Shown piece after piece: positions 24,717 through 32,768 of a stretch of DNA of 64,000 bases. The notes under the pieces were generated by a model. The model was given only the letters and a program-made list of their open reading frames with translations. It was not told where the DNA came from and did no database searches. The stretch's first letter is position 1. Every line of letters begins with the position of its first letter. A program made the position numbers and the translations under genes. Source of the stretch: Devosia sp. YIM 151766 (lineage in GTDB: Bacteria; Pseudomonadota; Alphaproteobacteria; Rhizobiales; Devosiaceae); the NCBI RefSeq assembly GCF_030285925.1, contig NZ_CP127251.1:2418001-2482000 (forward strand). Reading direction: 5' to 3'.

Positions 24717-25750
24717 TCGCCGTTCTCCTCGAACAGGCTCGACTGCATGCCGACAAAACCCTGCGGCAGCGTCTTGCCCAGATGCTGGAAGGCAATGGCG
24801 GTGAGCATGCGGCCGCGCGGCGTACGCTGGATGAAGCCCTGCTGCAACAGATAGGGCTCGACGATTTCCTCGATGGCGTCGCGCGGCTCGCTGAGCGCGG
24901 CGGCGATGGTCTCGATGCCCACCGGACCGCCATTGTAGAAATCGGCAATGGTGGTGAGATAGCGCCGGTCGAGCTGGTCGAGCCCGCGCGCATCGACGTC
25001 GAGGCGCAGCAATGCCTTGTCGGCAATGGCGCTGTTGATCTCCGAAGCGCCATCGACCTGGGCGAAATCGATCACCCGCCGCAATAATCGCCCGGCAATA
25101 CGCGGCGTGCCGCGCGAACGCCGGGCAATCTCCATCGCCCCATCCGCCGCCATGGGCATGCCCATCAGCCGCGCGCCGCGCGTGACGATCTGCACCAATT
25201 CCTCGGGCGTATAGAAATTGAGCCGTACCGGAATGCCGAAGCGGTCGCGCAAGGGCGTGGTGAGCAGACCCGCGCGCGTCGTCGCCCCGACCAAGGTGAA
25301 CTTGGCGAGATCGATGCGCACCGACCGGGCAGCCGGCCCCTCGCCGATGATGAGGTCGAGCTGAAAATCCTCCATCGCCGGATAGAGCACTTCCTCGATG
25401 GCCGGGTTGAGCCGGTGAATTTCATCGATGAACAGCACGTCGCGCTCTTCGAGATTGGTCAGCAATGCCGCCAGGTCCCCGGCCTTGGCGATGACCGGGC
25501 CGGAAGTGGCGCGAAAGCCGACGCCCAATTCCCTGGAGATGATCTGCGCCAATGTGGTCTTGCCCAGCCCCGGCGGGCCGACGAACAGCACATGGTCCAA
25601 AGCCGCGCCGCGCTGCCGCGCCGCCTGGATGAACACTTCGAGATTGGCCCGCGCCGCCGCCTGGCCGACGAAATCGGCAAAGCCGGATGGCCGCAGGGCA
25701 ACGTCGAGATTGTCGTCGCGGCCAGCGGCGGCGGAGGTGAGGTCGGTCAC
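24713..25750 (-). CDS. ruvB: Holliday junction helicase subunit RuvB
   Basis: 345 residues, full length. Walker [13 protein letters not shown], Walker [11 protein letters not shown], sensor 1 VGATTRAG and the winged helix ending with GYTPRGR-like IQRTPRGRM. It drives branch migration together with RuvA. It is separated from ruvA by a two-gene toxin-antitoxin pair, whose toxin stop overlaps the ruvB start by four bases. Confidence 0.97.
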   Translation of the reverse strand: MTDLTSAAAGRDDNLDVALRPSGFADFVGQAAARANLEVFIQAARQRGAALDHVLFVGPPGLGKTTLAQIISRELGVGFRATSGPVIAKAGDLAALLTNLEERDVLFIDEIHRLNPAIEEVLYPAMEDFQLDLIIGEGPAARSVRIDLAKFTLVGATTRAGLLTTPLRDRFGIPVRLNFYTPEELVQIVTRGARLMGMPMAADGAMEIARRSRGTPRIAGRLLRRVIDFAQVDGASEINSAIADKALLRLDVDARGLDQLDRRYLTTIADFYNGGPVGIETIAAALSEPRDAIEEIVEPYLLQQGFIQRTPRGRMLTAIAFQHLGKTLPQGFVGMQSSLFEENGE

Positions 25751-26145
25751 GCGAGCAATTCCATTCCGGGGATGCGCTTGGCGGCGTTCCTATCGAAGGT
25801 CATCGTTTTTCTGGCTCCCGCTTCCGCAGCCGTCAGGGCGATCAGAAAATCTGCGATATCGACACCGATATCGTGCGCGGCCAGCACGGCCTCCTGCACC
25901 AGGTCAGCGCGCTCGATTTCAATGTTCGCGCTTTCGAACAGCGATTCGAGCGCAGCGAAGATAGCGTCATCGGCAAAGCCATAGCTGCGTTTGAGCACCC
26001 AGGCCAGTTCCACCAACACCACTATGCCAACATATCCCGGATCATCTTGGGACAGCTCGCCCAGCAGGCGCAGCGCTGCTTCGGTCTGCGCGGACGAATC
26101 CTCGACAAACACGCGTACAAGTACATTGGTATCGAGACCGATCAT
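25747..26145 (-). CDS. PIN-domain toxin (VapC type)
   Basis: 132 residues with all four acidic residues of a PIN ribonuclease: D5 in [10 protein letters not shown]46 in [11 protein letters not shown]99 in [10 protein letters not shown] and D118 in TFDRNA. VapC toxins cut specific RNAs (often initiator tRNA or rRNA) when freed from antitoxin. It overlaps the antitoxin upstream and ruvB downstream by four bases each, so ruvB expression is tied to this pair. Confidence 0.9.
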   Translation of the reverse strand: MIGLDTNVLVRVFVEDSSAQTEAALRLLGELSQDDPGYVGIVVLVELAWVLKRSYGFADDAIFAALESLFESANIEIERADLVQEAVLAAHDIGVDIADFLIALTAAEAGARKTMTFDRNAAKRIPGMELLA

Positions 26146-26426
26146 CGTGATGTCTTGCGCCGAAAGCGATCCGCGGCCTCATCAAGAACGGCCTGGTTCA
26201 TTTCTTCAATGTCGACCTGCCGGCCATTCGGCGGTTTCCCCAGAAGACCGGCAAAATCCTCCAGCCTTTTTGTCTTGGCGGTGACGACAAGCACACCATC
26301 CTTGAGCCTCCACCGCAGCGGAGTGCCCTCTTTGATGCCCAGCGCGTCGCGAACGGATTTTGGAATGGTCGTTTGCCCCTTGCTCGTCACCGAAGAAGAA
26401 GCATCCACCTGAAAAACGCTGTTCAT
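26142..26426 (-). CDS. AbrB/MazE-type antitoxin
   Basis: 94 residues. The swapped-hairpin DNA-binding domain is clear in VTSKGQTTIPKSVRDALGIK, followed by a toxin-binding tail. It should neutralise the downstream PIN toxin and repress the pair through the palindrome at 26445-26468. GGGGG seven bases upstream supports the start. The AT-rich upstream region contrasts with the surrounding ruv genes, a sign of insertion. Confidence 0.9.
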   Translation of the reverse strand: MNSVFQVDASSSVTSKGQTTIPKSVRDALGIKEGTPLRWRLKDGVLVVTAKTKRLEDFAGLLGKPPNGRQVDIEEMNQAVLDEAADRFRRKTSR

Positions 26427-26444
26427 CTGGGAACCCCCGCTTAT

Positions 26445-26468
26445 CCTTACTTTATAATAGTAGTAAGG
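26445..26468. promoter_or_regulatory. palindromic operator/promoter of the toxin-antitoxin pair
   Basis: CCTTACT (26445-26451) and AGTAAGG (26462-26468) form a perfect seven-base inverted repeat with a ten-base AT spacer containing TATAAT-like sequence (TATTAT on the minus strand). A TTGTTT-like -35 lies about 17 bases further upstream. This looks like an autoregulatory site for the AbrB-type antitoxin. Confidence 0.55.
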
Positions 26469-26486
26469 AAAAATACCAAAACAAGG

Positions 26487-27104
26487 CTAAGCGCTCAATT
26501 CCCGCAAGCCCAGCCGGATCAGCTTTTCCGTTGCCGTGTCGTCGCCTTCCTTGGCCACCACCCGCGCCAGGGCCGCCGAGGCCTGGGCGCTGGAATAGCC
26601 CAGATTGGTGAGGGCCGAGGCCGCATCGGCGACATTGCTGGCGGCAATGCCTTCGCCCAGGGCGGCTTGCAGGCCCAGCGTACCGGCATCGACAGCGCCG
26701 AGGGCCGGGACCTTGCCCTTGAGTTCGGTGACGACCCGCGTGGCCAGCTTGGGACCGACGCCATTAGCCCGGCCGATCATGGCCTTGTCCTGCAGGGCGA
26801 TGGCGCTCGACAATTCCGCCGGCGACAGCACCGAGAGAATCGCCAGCGCCACCCGCGCCCCGACGCCCTGCACGCCGGTCAGCAGGGTAAACCAGCTCTT
26901 TTCCGCCTCGTCGGCAAAGCCGTAAAGTCGAATGAGGTCTTCGCGCACAATGGTCTCGATGAACACCAAAGCCGCCTCGCCGACGCGCGGCAGCGCCTGC
27001 AGGGTGCGCGCGGAACCGAAAACCTGGTAGCAGACGCCGCCGCAATCGATCAGCACCCAATCGTCCCCGAAGGCGTCCACCACGCCCTTGAGCTTGCCGA
27101 TCAT
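26487..27104 (-). CDS. ruvA: Holliday junction binding subunit RuvA
   Basis: 205 residues from ATG at 27104. The N-terminal OB fold starts MIGKLKGVVD, two helix-hairpin-helix motifs follow (LLTGVQGVGARVALAIL and IGRANGVGPKLATRVV), and a C-terminal helical domain contacts RuvB. It recognises four-way junctions. It overlaps the ruvC stop by four bases (ATGA). Longer frames upstream belong to another frame of ruvC. Confidence 0.96.
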   Translation of the reverse strand: MIGKLKGVVDAFGDDWVLIDCGGVCYQVFGSARTLQALPRVGEAALVFIETIVREDLIRLYGFADEAEKSWFTLLTGVQGVGARVALAILSVLSPAELSSAIALQDKAMIGRANGVGPKLATRVVTELKGKVPALGAVDAGTLGLQAALGEGIAASNVADAASALTNLGYSSAQASAALARVVAKEGDDTATEKLIRLGLRELSA

Positions 27105-27607
27105 GCCACCACTCCCATGCGACGCGCCGACACCCGGTGATGGGCGTGGCAAATGGCGATGGCCAGGGCGTCGGCGGCATCGGATCCCTTGACCACTGCG
27201 GTCGGCAACAGCGTCCTGACCATCAGGGCCACCTGGTCCTTTGCCGCATGGCCGGTGCCGACCACGGATTTCTTGACCAGATTGGCCGCATATTCGGCCA
27301 CCGGCAGGCCGCGCAGGGCCGGAGTCACCAGGATGACCCCCCGCGCCTGCCCCAAGGTCAGCGCCGAACGCATCCCGGCATTGACGAAGGTTTCCTCCAC
27401 CGCCACCTCGTCGGGCCGATGGGCATCGAGCACATCGTTGAGCGCTTCGGCCAGGGCCGCCAGCCGCTCGGCCAGGGCGCCAGCGACCGGCGGGGTCAGC
27501 GTGCCGCCGGCGACGAAGCCGAGCCGGTTGTCCACAGCTTCGATAATACCCCAGCCGCAACGCCGCAGCCCCGGATCTATGCCGATGATTCGTACGGGAT
27601 GTTTCAT
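27101..27607 (-). CDS. ruvC: Holliday junction resolvase RuvC
   Basis: 168 residues from ATG at 27607 (MKHPVRIIGIDPGLRRCGWG). The RNase H-like catalytic acids are present: D10 in GIDPG, Glu in VEETFVN, and the C-terminal DAADALAIAICHAHH. It cuts junctions brought by RuvAB. The frame is open upstream, but RuvC homologues start here. The gap to yebC holds a divergent GGDEF gene, so ruvC has lost the direct yebC-ruvC linkage seen elsewhere. Confidence 0.96.
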   Translation of the reverse strand: MKHPVRIIGIDPGLRRCGWGIIEAVDNRLGFVAGGTLTPPVAGALAERLAALAEALNDVLDAHRPDEVAVEETFVNAGMRSALTLGQARGVILVTPALRGLPVAEYAANLVKKSVVGTGHAAKDQVALMVRTLLPTAVVKGSDAADALAIAICHAHHRVSARRMGVVA

Positions 27608-27741
27608 GTTCGTCCTTGTACCGGGCTTGGTGCAGCCTACCAAGATCAAAGTGAACAAATCAGCAACATAGTGCATTGGCAAAATTTGATCCATGCCGGC
27701 AACATTGTGTTCACGAACGCCTGTCTAGTTTGCCGCCGGGA

Positions 27742-28506
27742 ATGCAGAAATGTGGAATGAGAATGCTCGGAGCGAAAAACAGGCTCAACAGGCAGGCATG
27801 GTTGCGGGTCTATCGGAAAACCGGGTTGCTGACGGCGATCTCGGTGGTGTTGTCGATCGTCATGACCAACGCGATCATGGAAACTTTCTCGTCCGGCATC
27901 AATGTCGCGGGATTGATGGTGTCCATCGTCACGCCACTGGCCCTGGGCGCACCGGCCATCGGGCTGGTCCTCTACAAGCAGGAGCAATTGCGCGCCGCCA
28001 ACACCCAATTGCAGAAGCTGGCCAGCTTCGACTGGTTGACGGGGTGCCTCAATCGCGGCGCCTTCACCGCCATGGTCAGCCAGTCGCTGTCGAGCGGTTC
28101 CGTTTCGGGGGCCTTGCTGGTCATCGACGTCGATCATTTCAAGAGCATCAATGACAATCACGGCCACGACCGCGGCGACGACGCGCTCAAGCTGATCGCC
28201 ACCACCTTGCAGCAGACGGCCGGCGAGAACGCGCCGCTCGGCCGCCTGGGCGGAGAAGAATTCGGCATCTTCCTGCATCGCCTCGACGAGCGCGGCGTCG
28301 CCCGGATGGCCGAAAGGCTGCGCGCCGCCGTGGCGCGCCTGGCCTTCGTCACCGACGGCCATGGCTGCCCGCTCTCGATCAGCATCGGCGGCGCCACGTT
28401 CAGCGGCCAGACCGATTTCCGGACCTTGTATAAAATGGCCGATATCTGCCTTTACCAGGCCAAGTCGGCCGGGCGGGACCGGATCGCCCTGATCGACGCG
28501 GCGTAG
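27742..28506 (+). CDS. membrane-anchored GGDEF protein (diguanylate cyclase)
   Basis: About 254 residues. Two hydrophobic segments (about 25-47 and 51-74) precede a GGDEF domain with DWLTGCLNRGAF, DVDHFKSINDNHGHDRGD and the active site LGGEEFGIF. It should make cyclic di-GMP at the membrane. The RxxD inhibitory site is not found in its usual place five residues before GGEEF, so feedback control may be absent. The start is uncertain (27742 or ATG at 27757; open up to 27676). Confidence 0.85.
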   Translation: MQKCGMRMLGAKNRLNRQAWLRVYRKTGLLTAISVVLSIVMTNAIMETFSSGINVAGLMVSIVTPLALGAPAIGLVLYKQEQLRAANTQLQKLASFDWLTGCLNRGAFTAMVSQSLSSGSVSGALLVIDVDHFKSINDNHGHDRGDDALKLIATTLQQTAGENAPLGRLGGEEFGIFLHRLDERGVARMAERLRAAVARLAFVTDGHGCPLSISIGGATFSGQTDFRTLYKMADICLYQAKSAGRDRIALIDAA

Positions 28507-28553
28507 AGTTTTTCCATCCTTTACGCCGGCGGTGACGGCTTTATTCCTGGATC

Positions 28554-28629
28554 GTCACCCGCGCGCTCGACGCGAGGGCGTTTGCGGCAGACCCATAAAA
28601 AGAACCCTCGCGTCGAGCGCGAGGGTGAC
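28554..28629. repeat. REP-like palindromic repeat pair
   Basis: Two inverted copies of one unit: GTCACCCGCGCGCTCGACGC and onward (28554-28582) and its near-complement (28603-28629). Each is itself a hairpin (CTCGCG-TCGA-GCGCGAG), with the core CCCTCG..TC.AG..CGAGGGTGAC. The same core appears at 43424-43449. It lies between convergent genes, typical of dispersed extragenic palindromes in alphaproteobacteria, and may also terminate transcription. Confidence 0.7.
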
Positions 28630-28700
28630 CAAGGTGGGGCGGGCCAATGTCATGGCCCGATAGCCTGCCTCAAGGGAGGGAAGGAGCCGCCGGAAAATGC

Positions 28701-29447
28701 CTACTGATCCAGCTTGGCAGCGTCCTCGTCGCTCATGTCGAAGTTCGAATAGACGTTCTGCACGTCATCGTCTTCTTCCAGCGTATTGATGAGCTTCATC
28801 AAGGTGGCACCTTTTTCGGCGTCGATGGGGGTGGAGTTCTGCGGCTTCCAGATCGCCTTCACCGCCTCGGCCTCGCCCAGCACCTTTTCGAGTTCAGCGG
28901 CGACTTCGGCCATGCCTTCGAAGCTGGTATAGATGTAATGGCCGTCCTCGTCGCTCTCGACATCCTCGGCCCCGGCCTCGATGGCCGCTTCCATCACCTG
29001 GTCTTCCGAACCGGCGCCGGCGGGATAGGTGATCTCGCCGACGCGGTCGAACATGAAGCCCACCGAGCCGGTCTCGCCCAGCGCGCCGCCATTCTTGGAG
29101 AAATAGGAGCGCACATTGGAGGCGGTGCGATTGCGATTGTCGGTCAGCGCCTCAACGATGACGGCGACGCCGCCCGGGCCGTAGCCCTCATAGCGGATCT
29201 CGTCGTAATTCTCGCTGTCGGCGCCCGACGCCTTCTTGATGGCGCGGTCGATATTGTCCTTGGGCATGGACTGGGCGCGGGCATTGGCCACGGCCAGGCG
29301 CAGCCGGGCATTGAAGGCGGGATCGGGCTGGCCCATCTTGGCGGCGACGGTGATTTCGCGCGCCAGCTTGGAAAAGACCTTGGACCGGATCGCATCCGAC
29401 CGGCCCTTGCGATGCATGATGTTCTTGGCGTGGGAATGGCCAGCCAT
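28701..29447 (-). CDS. YebC/PmpR-family regulator or translation factor
   Basis: 248 residues, full length. It starts [19 protein letters not shown], the family signature, and has the central [20 protein letters not shown] segment. YebC proteins were long annotated as transcription regulators, and recent work links the family to relief of ribosome stalling at proline stretches. GAGGT four bases before the ATG supports the start. It lies near ruvC as in many bacteria, here with a GGDEF gene between. Confidence 0.93.
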   Translation of the reverse strand: MAGHSHAKNIMHRKGRSDAIRSKVFSKLAREITVAAKMGQPDPAFNARLRLAVANARAQSMPKDNIDRAIKKASGADSENYDEIRYEGYGPGGVAVIVEALTDNRNRTASNVRSYFSKNGGALGETGSVGFMFDRVGEITYPAGAGSEDQVMEAAIEAGAEDVESDEDGHYIYTSFEGMAEVAAELEKVLGEAEAVKAIWKPQNSTPIDAEKGATLMKLINTLEEDDDVQNVYSNFDMSDEDAAKLDQ

Positions 29448-29544
29448 GTTTACCTCGAACGTAACATTCTGAAATTGGCCCGCTTATAGGAGGCGGGACG
29501 CCAAAAATAAAGCGACGCCGCGCGGCAGACGCCGGTGCGGGGCT

Positions 29545-30366
29545 TCAATCGCGGAAATCCGGCAGGGTCTGCGCCAGCACCCCACCCAGCCGCAACGGTG
29601 CCACATGGCGGGCGAGACCGCTGCGCGGATCGGTTTCCACCGCGACGCCACACAAAGTGGCCTCCCCCTCGGCCGGGGTGAAGCGGCCATTGGGGATGCC
29701 GGTGAGGAAGCGATTGAGCGGCTCGTCGGTCTCGGTGCCGATGATGGAATCGAAATCCCCGCACATGCCGGCATCGGCCATGAAGGCAGTGCCGCCCTTG
29801 AGCAGGCGGTAATCGGCGGTAGGGATATGGGTATGGGTGCCCACGACCAGGCTGGCGCGGCCATCGAGGAAATGGCCCATGGCCTGGATTTCTGACGTCG
29901 CCTCGGTGTGGAAATCGACGATCACCGCATCGGCTTGCTCGCCCAGCGGACAGGCGGCGATGGCCGCTTCCACGGCGCGGAACGGATCGTCGATGGGCGG
30001 CATGAACACCCGGCCCAGGGCGTTGACCACCAGCACGCGATGGCCATTGCGGCCCTCGGCCAGCATGGCGCCACGCCCCGGCGTGCCGGGGGCGTAATTG
30101 AGCGGGCGGATCAGATTGGGTTCGCGCTCGATATAGCTCAGCGCCTCGCGCTGGTCGAAGGCATGATCGCCCAGCGTGACGATGTCGGCGCCGGCATCGC
30201 GCAAGGCCCGATAATGGTTTTCGATCAGCCCCTTGCCATGGCTGGCATTCTCGCCATTGACCACCACGAAATCGAACTGGTAGCGCGCGATCAGCCCCGG
30301 CAGGCGCTCGGCCACCGCATCGCGGCCGGCGCGGCCGACCACATCGCCGAGAAACAGCAGCCTCAT
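29545..30366 (-). CDS. YmdB-type metallophosphoesterase
   Basis: 273 residues. The dimetal site is visible: FLGDVVGRAGRDAV (Asp), NGENASHGKG (Asn/Glu), LGDHAFD (Asp/His), VDFHTEATSE (His) and GTHTHIPTAD (His-x-His). Members hydrolyse 2',3'-cyclic nucleotides or cAMP. The start overlaps the stop of the folate cyclo-ligase gene by four bases, so both form one unit with 6S RNA upstream. Confidence 0.9.
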   Translation of the reverse strand: MRLLFLGDVVGRAGRDAVAERLPGLIARYQFDFVVVNGENASHGKGLIENHYRALRDAGADIVTLGDHAFDQREALSYIEREPNLIRPLNYAPGTPGRGAMLAEGRNGHRVLVVNALGRVFMPPIDDPFRAVEAAIAACPLGEQADAVIVDFHTEATSEIQAMGHFLDGRASLVVGTHTHIPTADYRLLKGGTAFMADAGMCGDFDSIIGTETDEPLNRFLTGIPNGRFTPAEGEATLCGVAVETDPRSGLARHVAPLRLGGVLAQTLPDFRD

Positions 30367-30950
30367 GCCGATTTCCCGAAGAAACGCACACCGGCTTCGG
30401 TGATGACGACATCGAGCGGGATATCATGGTCACCGCGCGGAATATGGGGCAATTCCTGCGCCGCGAAGGCCAGACCCACCAGCATGGGTTTCTTGCCGAT
30501 CTCGGCCAGCGTCCGGTCGTAATAGCCGCCGCCATAGCCCAGCCGCGTCCCGGCATCATCGAACCCCAGAAGCGGCATCAGCACCAGGTCCGGCTCGGCG
30601 CGCGGAGCGAGGTCGGAAGGGGCGAGCGTGCCGAATCCGGCCTCGTAAAGCGGCTGGTCGGCTTCCCAGACCCGCAGATCGAGCGGCGCCTCGGCACCCT
30701 GCACCACCGGCAGCACCACTTGCTGACCGCTATCGATCAGCCGGACGAGAATGGGCTGGCAATCGAGCTCGTCGCGGATGCGCCAATAGCCGGCAATGAC
30801 GTCGTCCGGCGCAAAGGCGATGTCCTCGAAGAACAGCCGCGCCACCTGCCGGGCGGCGTCGGCGCGCTCCTCGCTGGAAAGCGCCGCCCGGGCAATATGC
30901 GCTTCCCTGCGAAGGGCGGCCTTGGTTTCCTCGATTGCAGAATCGGCCAT
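30363..30950 (-). CDS. 5-formyltetrahydrofolate cyclo-ligase
   Basis: 195 residues. The ATP/folate site GYGGGYYDRTL and the N-terminal ALRREAHIARAALS helix identify the MTHFS family. It converts 5-formyl-THF to methenyl-THF using ATP, returning stored folate to one-carbon metabolism. It lies immediately downstream of 6S RNA, a linkage conserved across Proteobacteria and useful as confirmation of the RNA. Confidence 0.94.
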   Translation of the reverse strand: MADSAIEETKAALRREAHIARAALSSEERADAARQVARLFFEDIAFAPDDVIAGYWRIRDELDCQPILVRLIDSGQQVVLPVVQGAEAPLDLRVWEADQPLYEAGFGTLAPSDLAPRAEPDLVLMPLLGFDDAGTRLGYGGGYYDRTLAEIGKKPMLVGLAFAAQELPHIPRGDHDIPLDVVITEAGVRFFGKSA

Positions 30951-30969
30951 GCGCCCTCTGAAAACACCG

Positions 30970-31124
30970 AATTTCGTGCCGCCCTGGCCGTGGGATCGTC
31001 GATCCCGGGAACCTACTCACGTAGGTGGGCGCCGTATGTCCGAGCCCACGGGCCCGGTCAGGGACAGCTCCCTTAGGATCGATTAAGGCCCCGGGGATGT
31101 GATGTCCTCACGCACCGGGCAGCG
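30970..31124 (-). ncRNA. ssrS: 6S RNA
   Basis: On the minus strand this stretch folds as a long rod: the ends GCGCTGCCCGG and CCAGGGCGGC pair, and internal pairs around CCCCGGGGCC and GGGCCCGTGGGC frame a large open central region with CCTTAATCGATCCTAAGGG. 6S RNA mimics an open promoter and binds housekeeping RNA polymerase in stationary phase. The location directly before the folate cyclo-ligase gene and near zapA is the standard one. The ends are estimates. Confidence 0.85.
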
Positions 31125-31129
31125 CCCAA

Positions 31130-31158
31130 GATATAGGCGCTTCCCTCCCCCCATGCAA
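31130..31158 (-). promoter_or_regulatory. promoter of 6S RNA
   Basis: On the minus strand: TTGCAT (31158-31153), 17 bases, TATATC (31135-31130). The predicted start falls at about 31123-31125, agreeing with the folded 5' end of the RNA. Confidence 0.6.
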
Positions 31159-31258
31159 AGAGGCAGGCACAACTTATGAGAGGATTGCACAACCCTGTGA
31201 GCGCCGAGGCGCCATGGGGGGCCATCGCCATATTCGCCGCTATGGTCGCCATGGCATG

Positions 31259-31546
31259 TCAAAGAAGCTCGAACCAATCCTGCAGATGGTGCAGGACCCG
31301 AAGGACAATCACGTCCGCGCCATCAACCACGTAGAGAATATGGTGCGCTTCGCAAGGCATGAGGCGGACCGATCGGCCGGCCGCCTGGCGCGCGGGAGCC
31401 AGCTCCGGATGGGCGGCCAAGGTATCGAACATGGCGATAAGCCGTTGCACGTAGCGGCGTGACTGGGGCAGGCCGAAGGCAAGCGCGCCGGCCAAAGCAA
31501 TCTCGGAAATATCTTCGTTGGCCTCCTGCGTTGTGCTCCAGGCCAT
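31259..31546 (-). CDS. parE: ParE/RelE-family toxin
   Basis: 95 residues of the ParE type: EANEDISEIALAGALAFG helices, RRYVQRLIAMFDTLAAHPEL, then the beta sheet ending RSVRLMPCEAHHILYVVDG and VIVLRVLHHLQDW. ParE proteins poison DNA gyrase; RelE relatives cut mRNA, and the two cannot be fully separated by eye. It follows the antitoxin by six bases. The pair is wedged between 6S RNA and zapA. Confidence 0.85.
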   Translation of the reverse strand: MAWSTTQEANEDISEIALAGALAFGLPQSRRYVQRLIAMFDTLAAHPELAPARQAAGRSVRLMPCEAHHILYVVDGADVIVLRVLHHLQDWFELL

Positions 31547-31552
31547 TCTGAT

Positions 31553-31816
31553 TCACGCGCTTTTCTTGTGTCGGACCGCGGCCTCCGCCTTCCCCATCAC
31601 CCGCTCCAGCAACTCCTCTTTGCTGTAATTGGTGATGCCGCTCGCCAGCGCGTCATCCACCATCTGCTGGAGTTTTTCGCGCGCGTCAGCCCGCTTCCGA
31701 TCCATGCGGATCAGGTCGCGCACATAATCGCTGGCATTGGCGTATTGGCCGGTTTCGACCTGTTTCTCGACCCAGTCTTTCATCGCGTCGGGCAGCGATA
31801 CATTCATCGTGGCCAT
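31553..31816 (-). CDS. parD: ParD-type antitoxin
   Basis: 87 residues from ATG at 31816 (MATMNVSLPDAMKDWVE), a ribbon-helix-helix protein with the ParD consensus QVETGQYANASDYVRDLIR. It binds the toxin and autoregulates through the palindrome at 31833-31853, just upstream of its start. A start 15 codons earlier would overlap that operator and is rejected. Confidence 0.88.
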   Translation of the reverse strand: MATMNVSLPDAMKDWVEKQVETGQYANASDYVRDLIRMDRKRADAREKLQQMVDDALASGITNYSKEELLERVMGKAEAAVRHKKSA

Positions 31817-31832
31817 GGCAAATCTCCAACAA

Positions 31833-31853
31833 CTTTGGCAATCTTTGCCAAAG
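31833..31853. promoter_or_regulatory. ParD operator palindrome
   Basis: CTTTGGCAA-TCT-TTGCCAAAG: perfect nine-base arms with a three-base spacer, followed by a third half-site-like TTTGCCA at 31854-31860. It sits 17 bases upstream of the antitoxin ATG, the expected place for autoregulation by a ribbon-helix-helix protein. Confidence 0.75.
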
Positions 31854-31864
31854 TTTGCCACAGA

Positions 31865-32236
31865 TTACGGCAGGATCGCCGCGCCGTCCAGCGTGTCGGC
31901 CACACCTTCGAGCGCCTTGGCGGCTTCGGAAAGCCGGCGGGCGAAGCGGGTTTCGGTGCTTTCAAGCTCGGTGGTGATATCCTGCCCGGCCTGGCTGAGC
32001 GCCTCGACCTGTTCCTGGAGCGCGGCGATCTTGCGCTCCGCCTGGCTCAATTCGTCCAGCACCGCGATGCCGGCCATGACGGTGAGGCGATTGTCGCCGA
32101 TTTCTCCCACCGCCTCCTTGAGATTCTCGACCTGGCTGTTGAAGCGCTCGGCCAGGCTGATCAGACGACCCTGCTGGCCCTCTTCGCAGGCCATGCGATA
32201 TTTGCGGCCATTGATCTCGACATTGACTTCGGGCAC
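31865..32236 (-). CDS. zapA: cell division protein ZapA
   Basis: 123 residues from GTG at 32236; GGAG seven bases upstream decides this start. The N-terminal VNVEINGRKYRMACEEGQ strand-helix and the long coiled coil (about 60-115) are typical of ZapA. It bundles FtsZ filaments. zapA next to 6S RNA and folate cyclo-ligase is a conserved trio, here interrupted by the ParDE pair. Confidence 0.9.
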   Translation of the reverse strand: MPEVNVEINGRKYRMACEEGQQGRLISLAERFNSQVENLKEAVGEIGDNRLTVMAGIAVLDELSQAERKIAALQEQVEALSQAGQDITTELESTETRFARRLSEAAKALEGVADTLDGAAILP

Positions 32237-32240
32237 TGCG

Positions 32241-32528
32241 CTACTCCGCTTTCTGCAGGACGGAGCGCACCGTCTCCATGGCGTCGACCAGCCGCCGCGA
32301 CACTTCATGGGCGCTGTCGTCGAGCCGCTTGGCCCGCGCCGAGGTCTTGTCGAGCTCGGTGGCCAGCCGCGCCCGCTCATGCACCAGGCGCTGGGTATCG
32401 ACCTCGATACGCTGATGCCGCTGCAAGCGCGCCGCCAGTTCGCGCGTACTGGTTTCGAGCCGGGCCAGCGCCCGGTCGAAATGGGCGTTGGCCGCAGCCA
32501 GCCCCTCTTCAAGTTCCGTCTCACTCAT
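32241..32528 (-). CDS. DUF4164-like coiled-coil protein
   Basis: 95 residues from ATG at 32528 (MSETELEEGLAAANAHF), almost entirely coiled coil (ALARLETSTRELAARLQRHQ and on). Small proteins of this kind precede zapA in many alphaproteobacteria, where it is annotated DUF4164. It ends four bases before the zapA GTG, so the two are co-translated; a role in division is inferred from that position only. Confidence 0.7.
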   Translation of the reverse strand: MSETELEEGLAAANAHFDRALARLETSTRELAARLQRHQRIEVDTQRLVHERARLATELDKTSARAKRLDDSAHEVSRRLVDAMETVRSVLQKAE

Positions 32529-32768
32529 GGCCGCTACCGCCCTCAAGACGCATCGATTCCAGCCGCAATAACCTGCCCCAGCCGGCGGACCATTGCAACC
32601 ATATCCCTGCCTGAAACCCCCGAAATCCGGCGCCATGCCGCAGCGGAAACGAGGCTGGCGACATTGACAGGTGAGCCGAACCTGTTATGCCTCAACCCGC
32701 CTCGGGAGAAGGCCGGACAGGCCTCTGCTCCCTTGAAATTGCAGCCTTCCTGAGAGAGCGGTCAGCCC

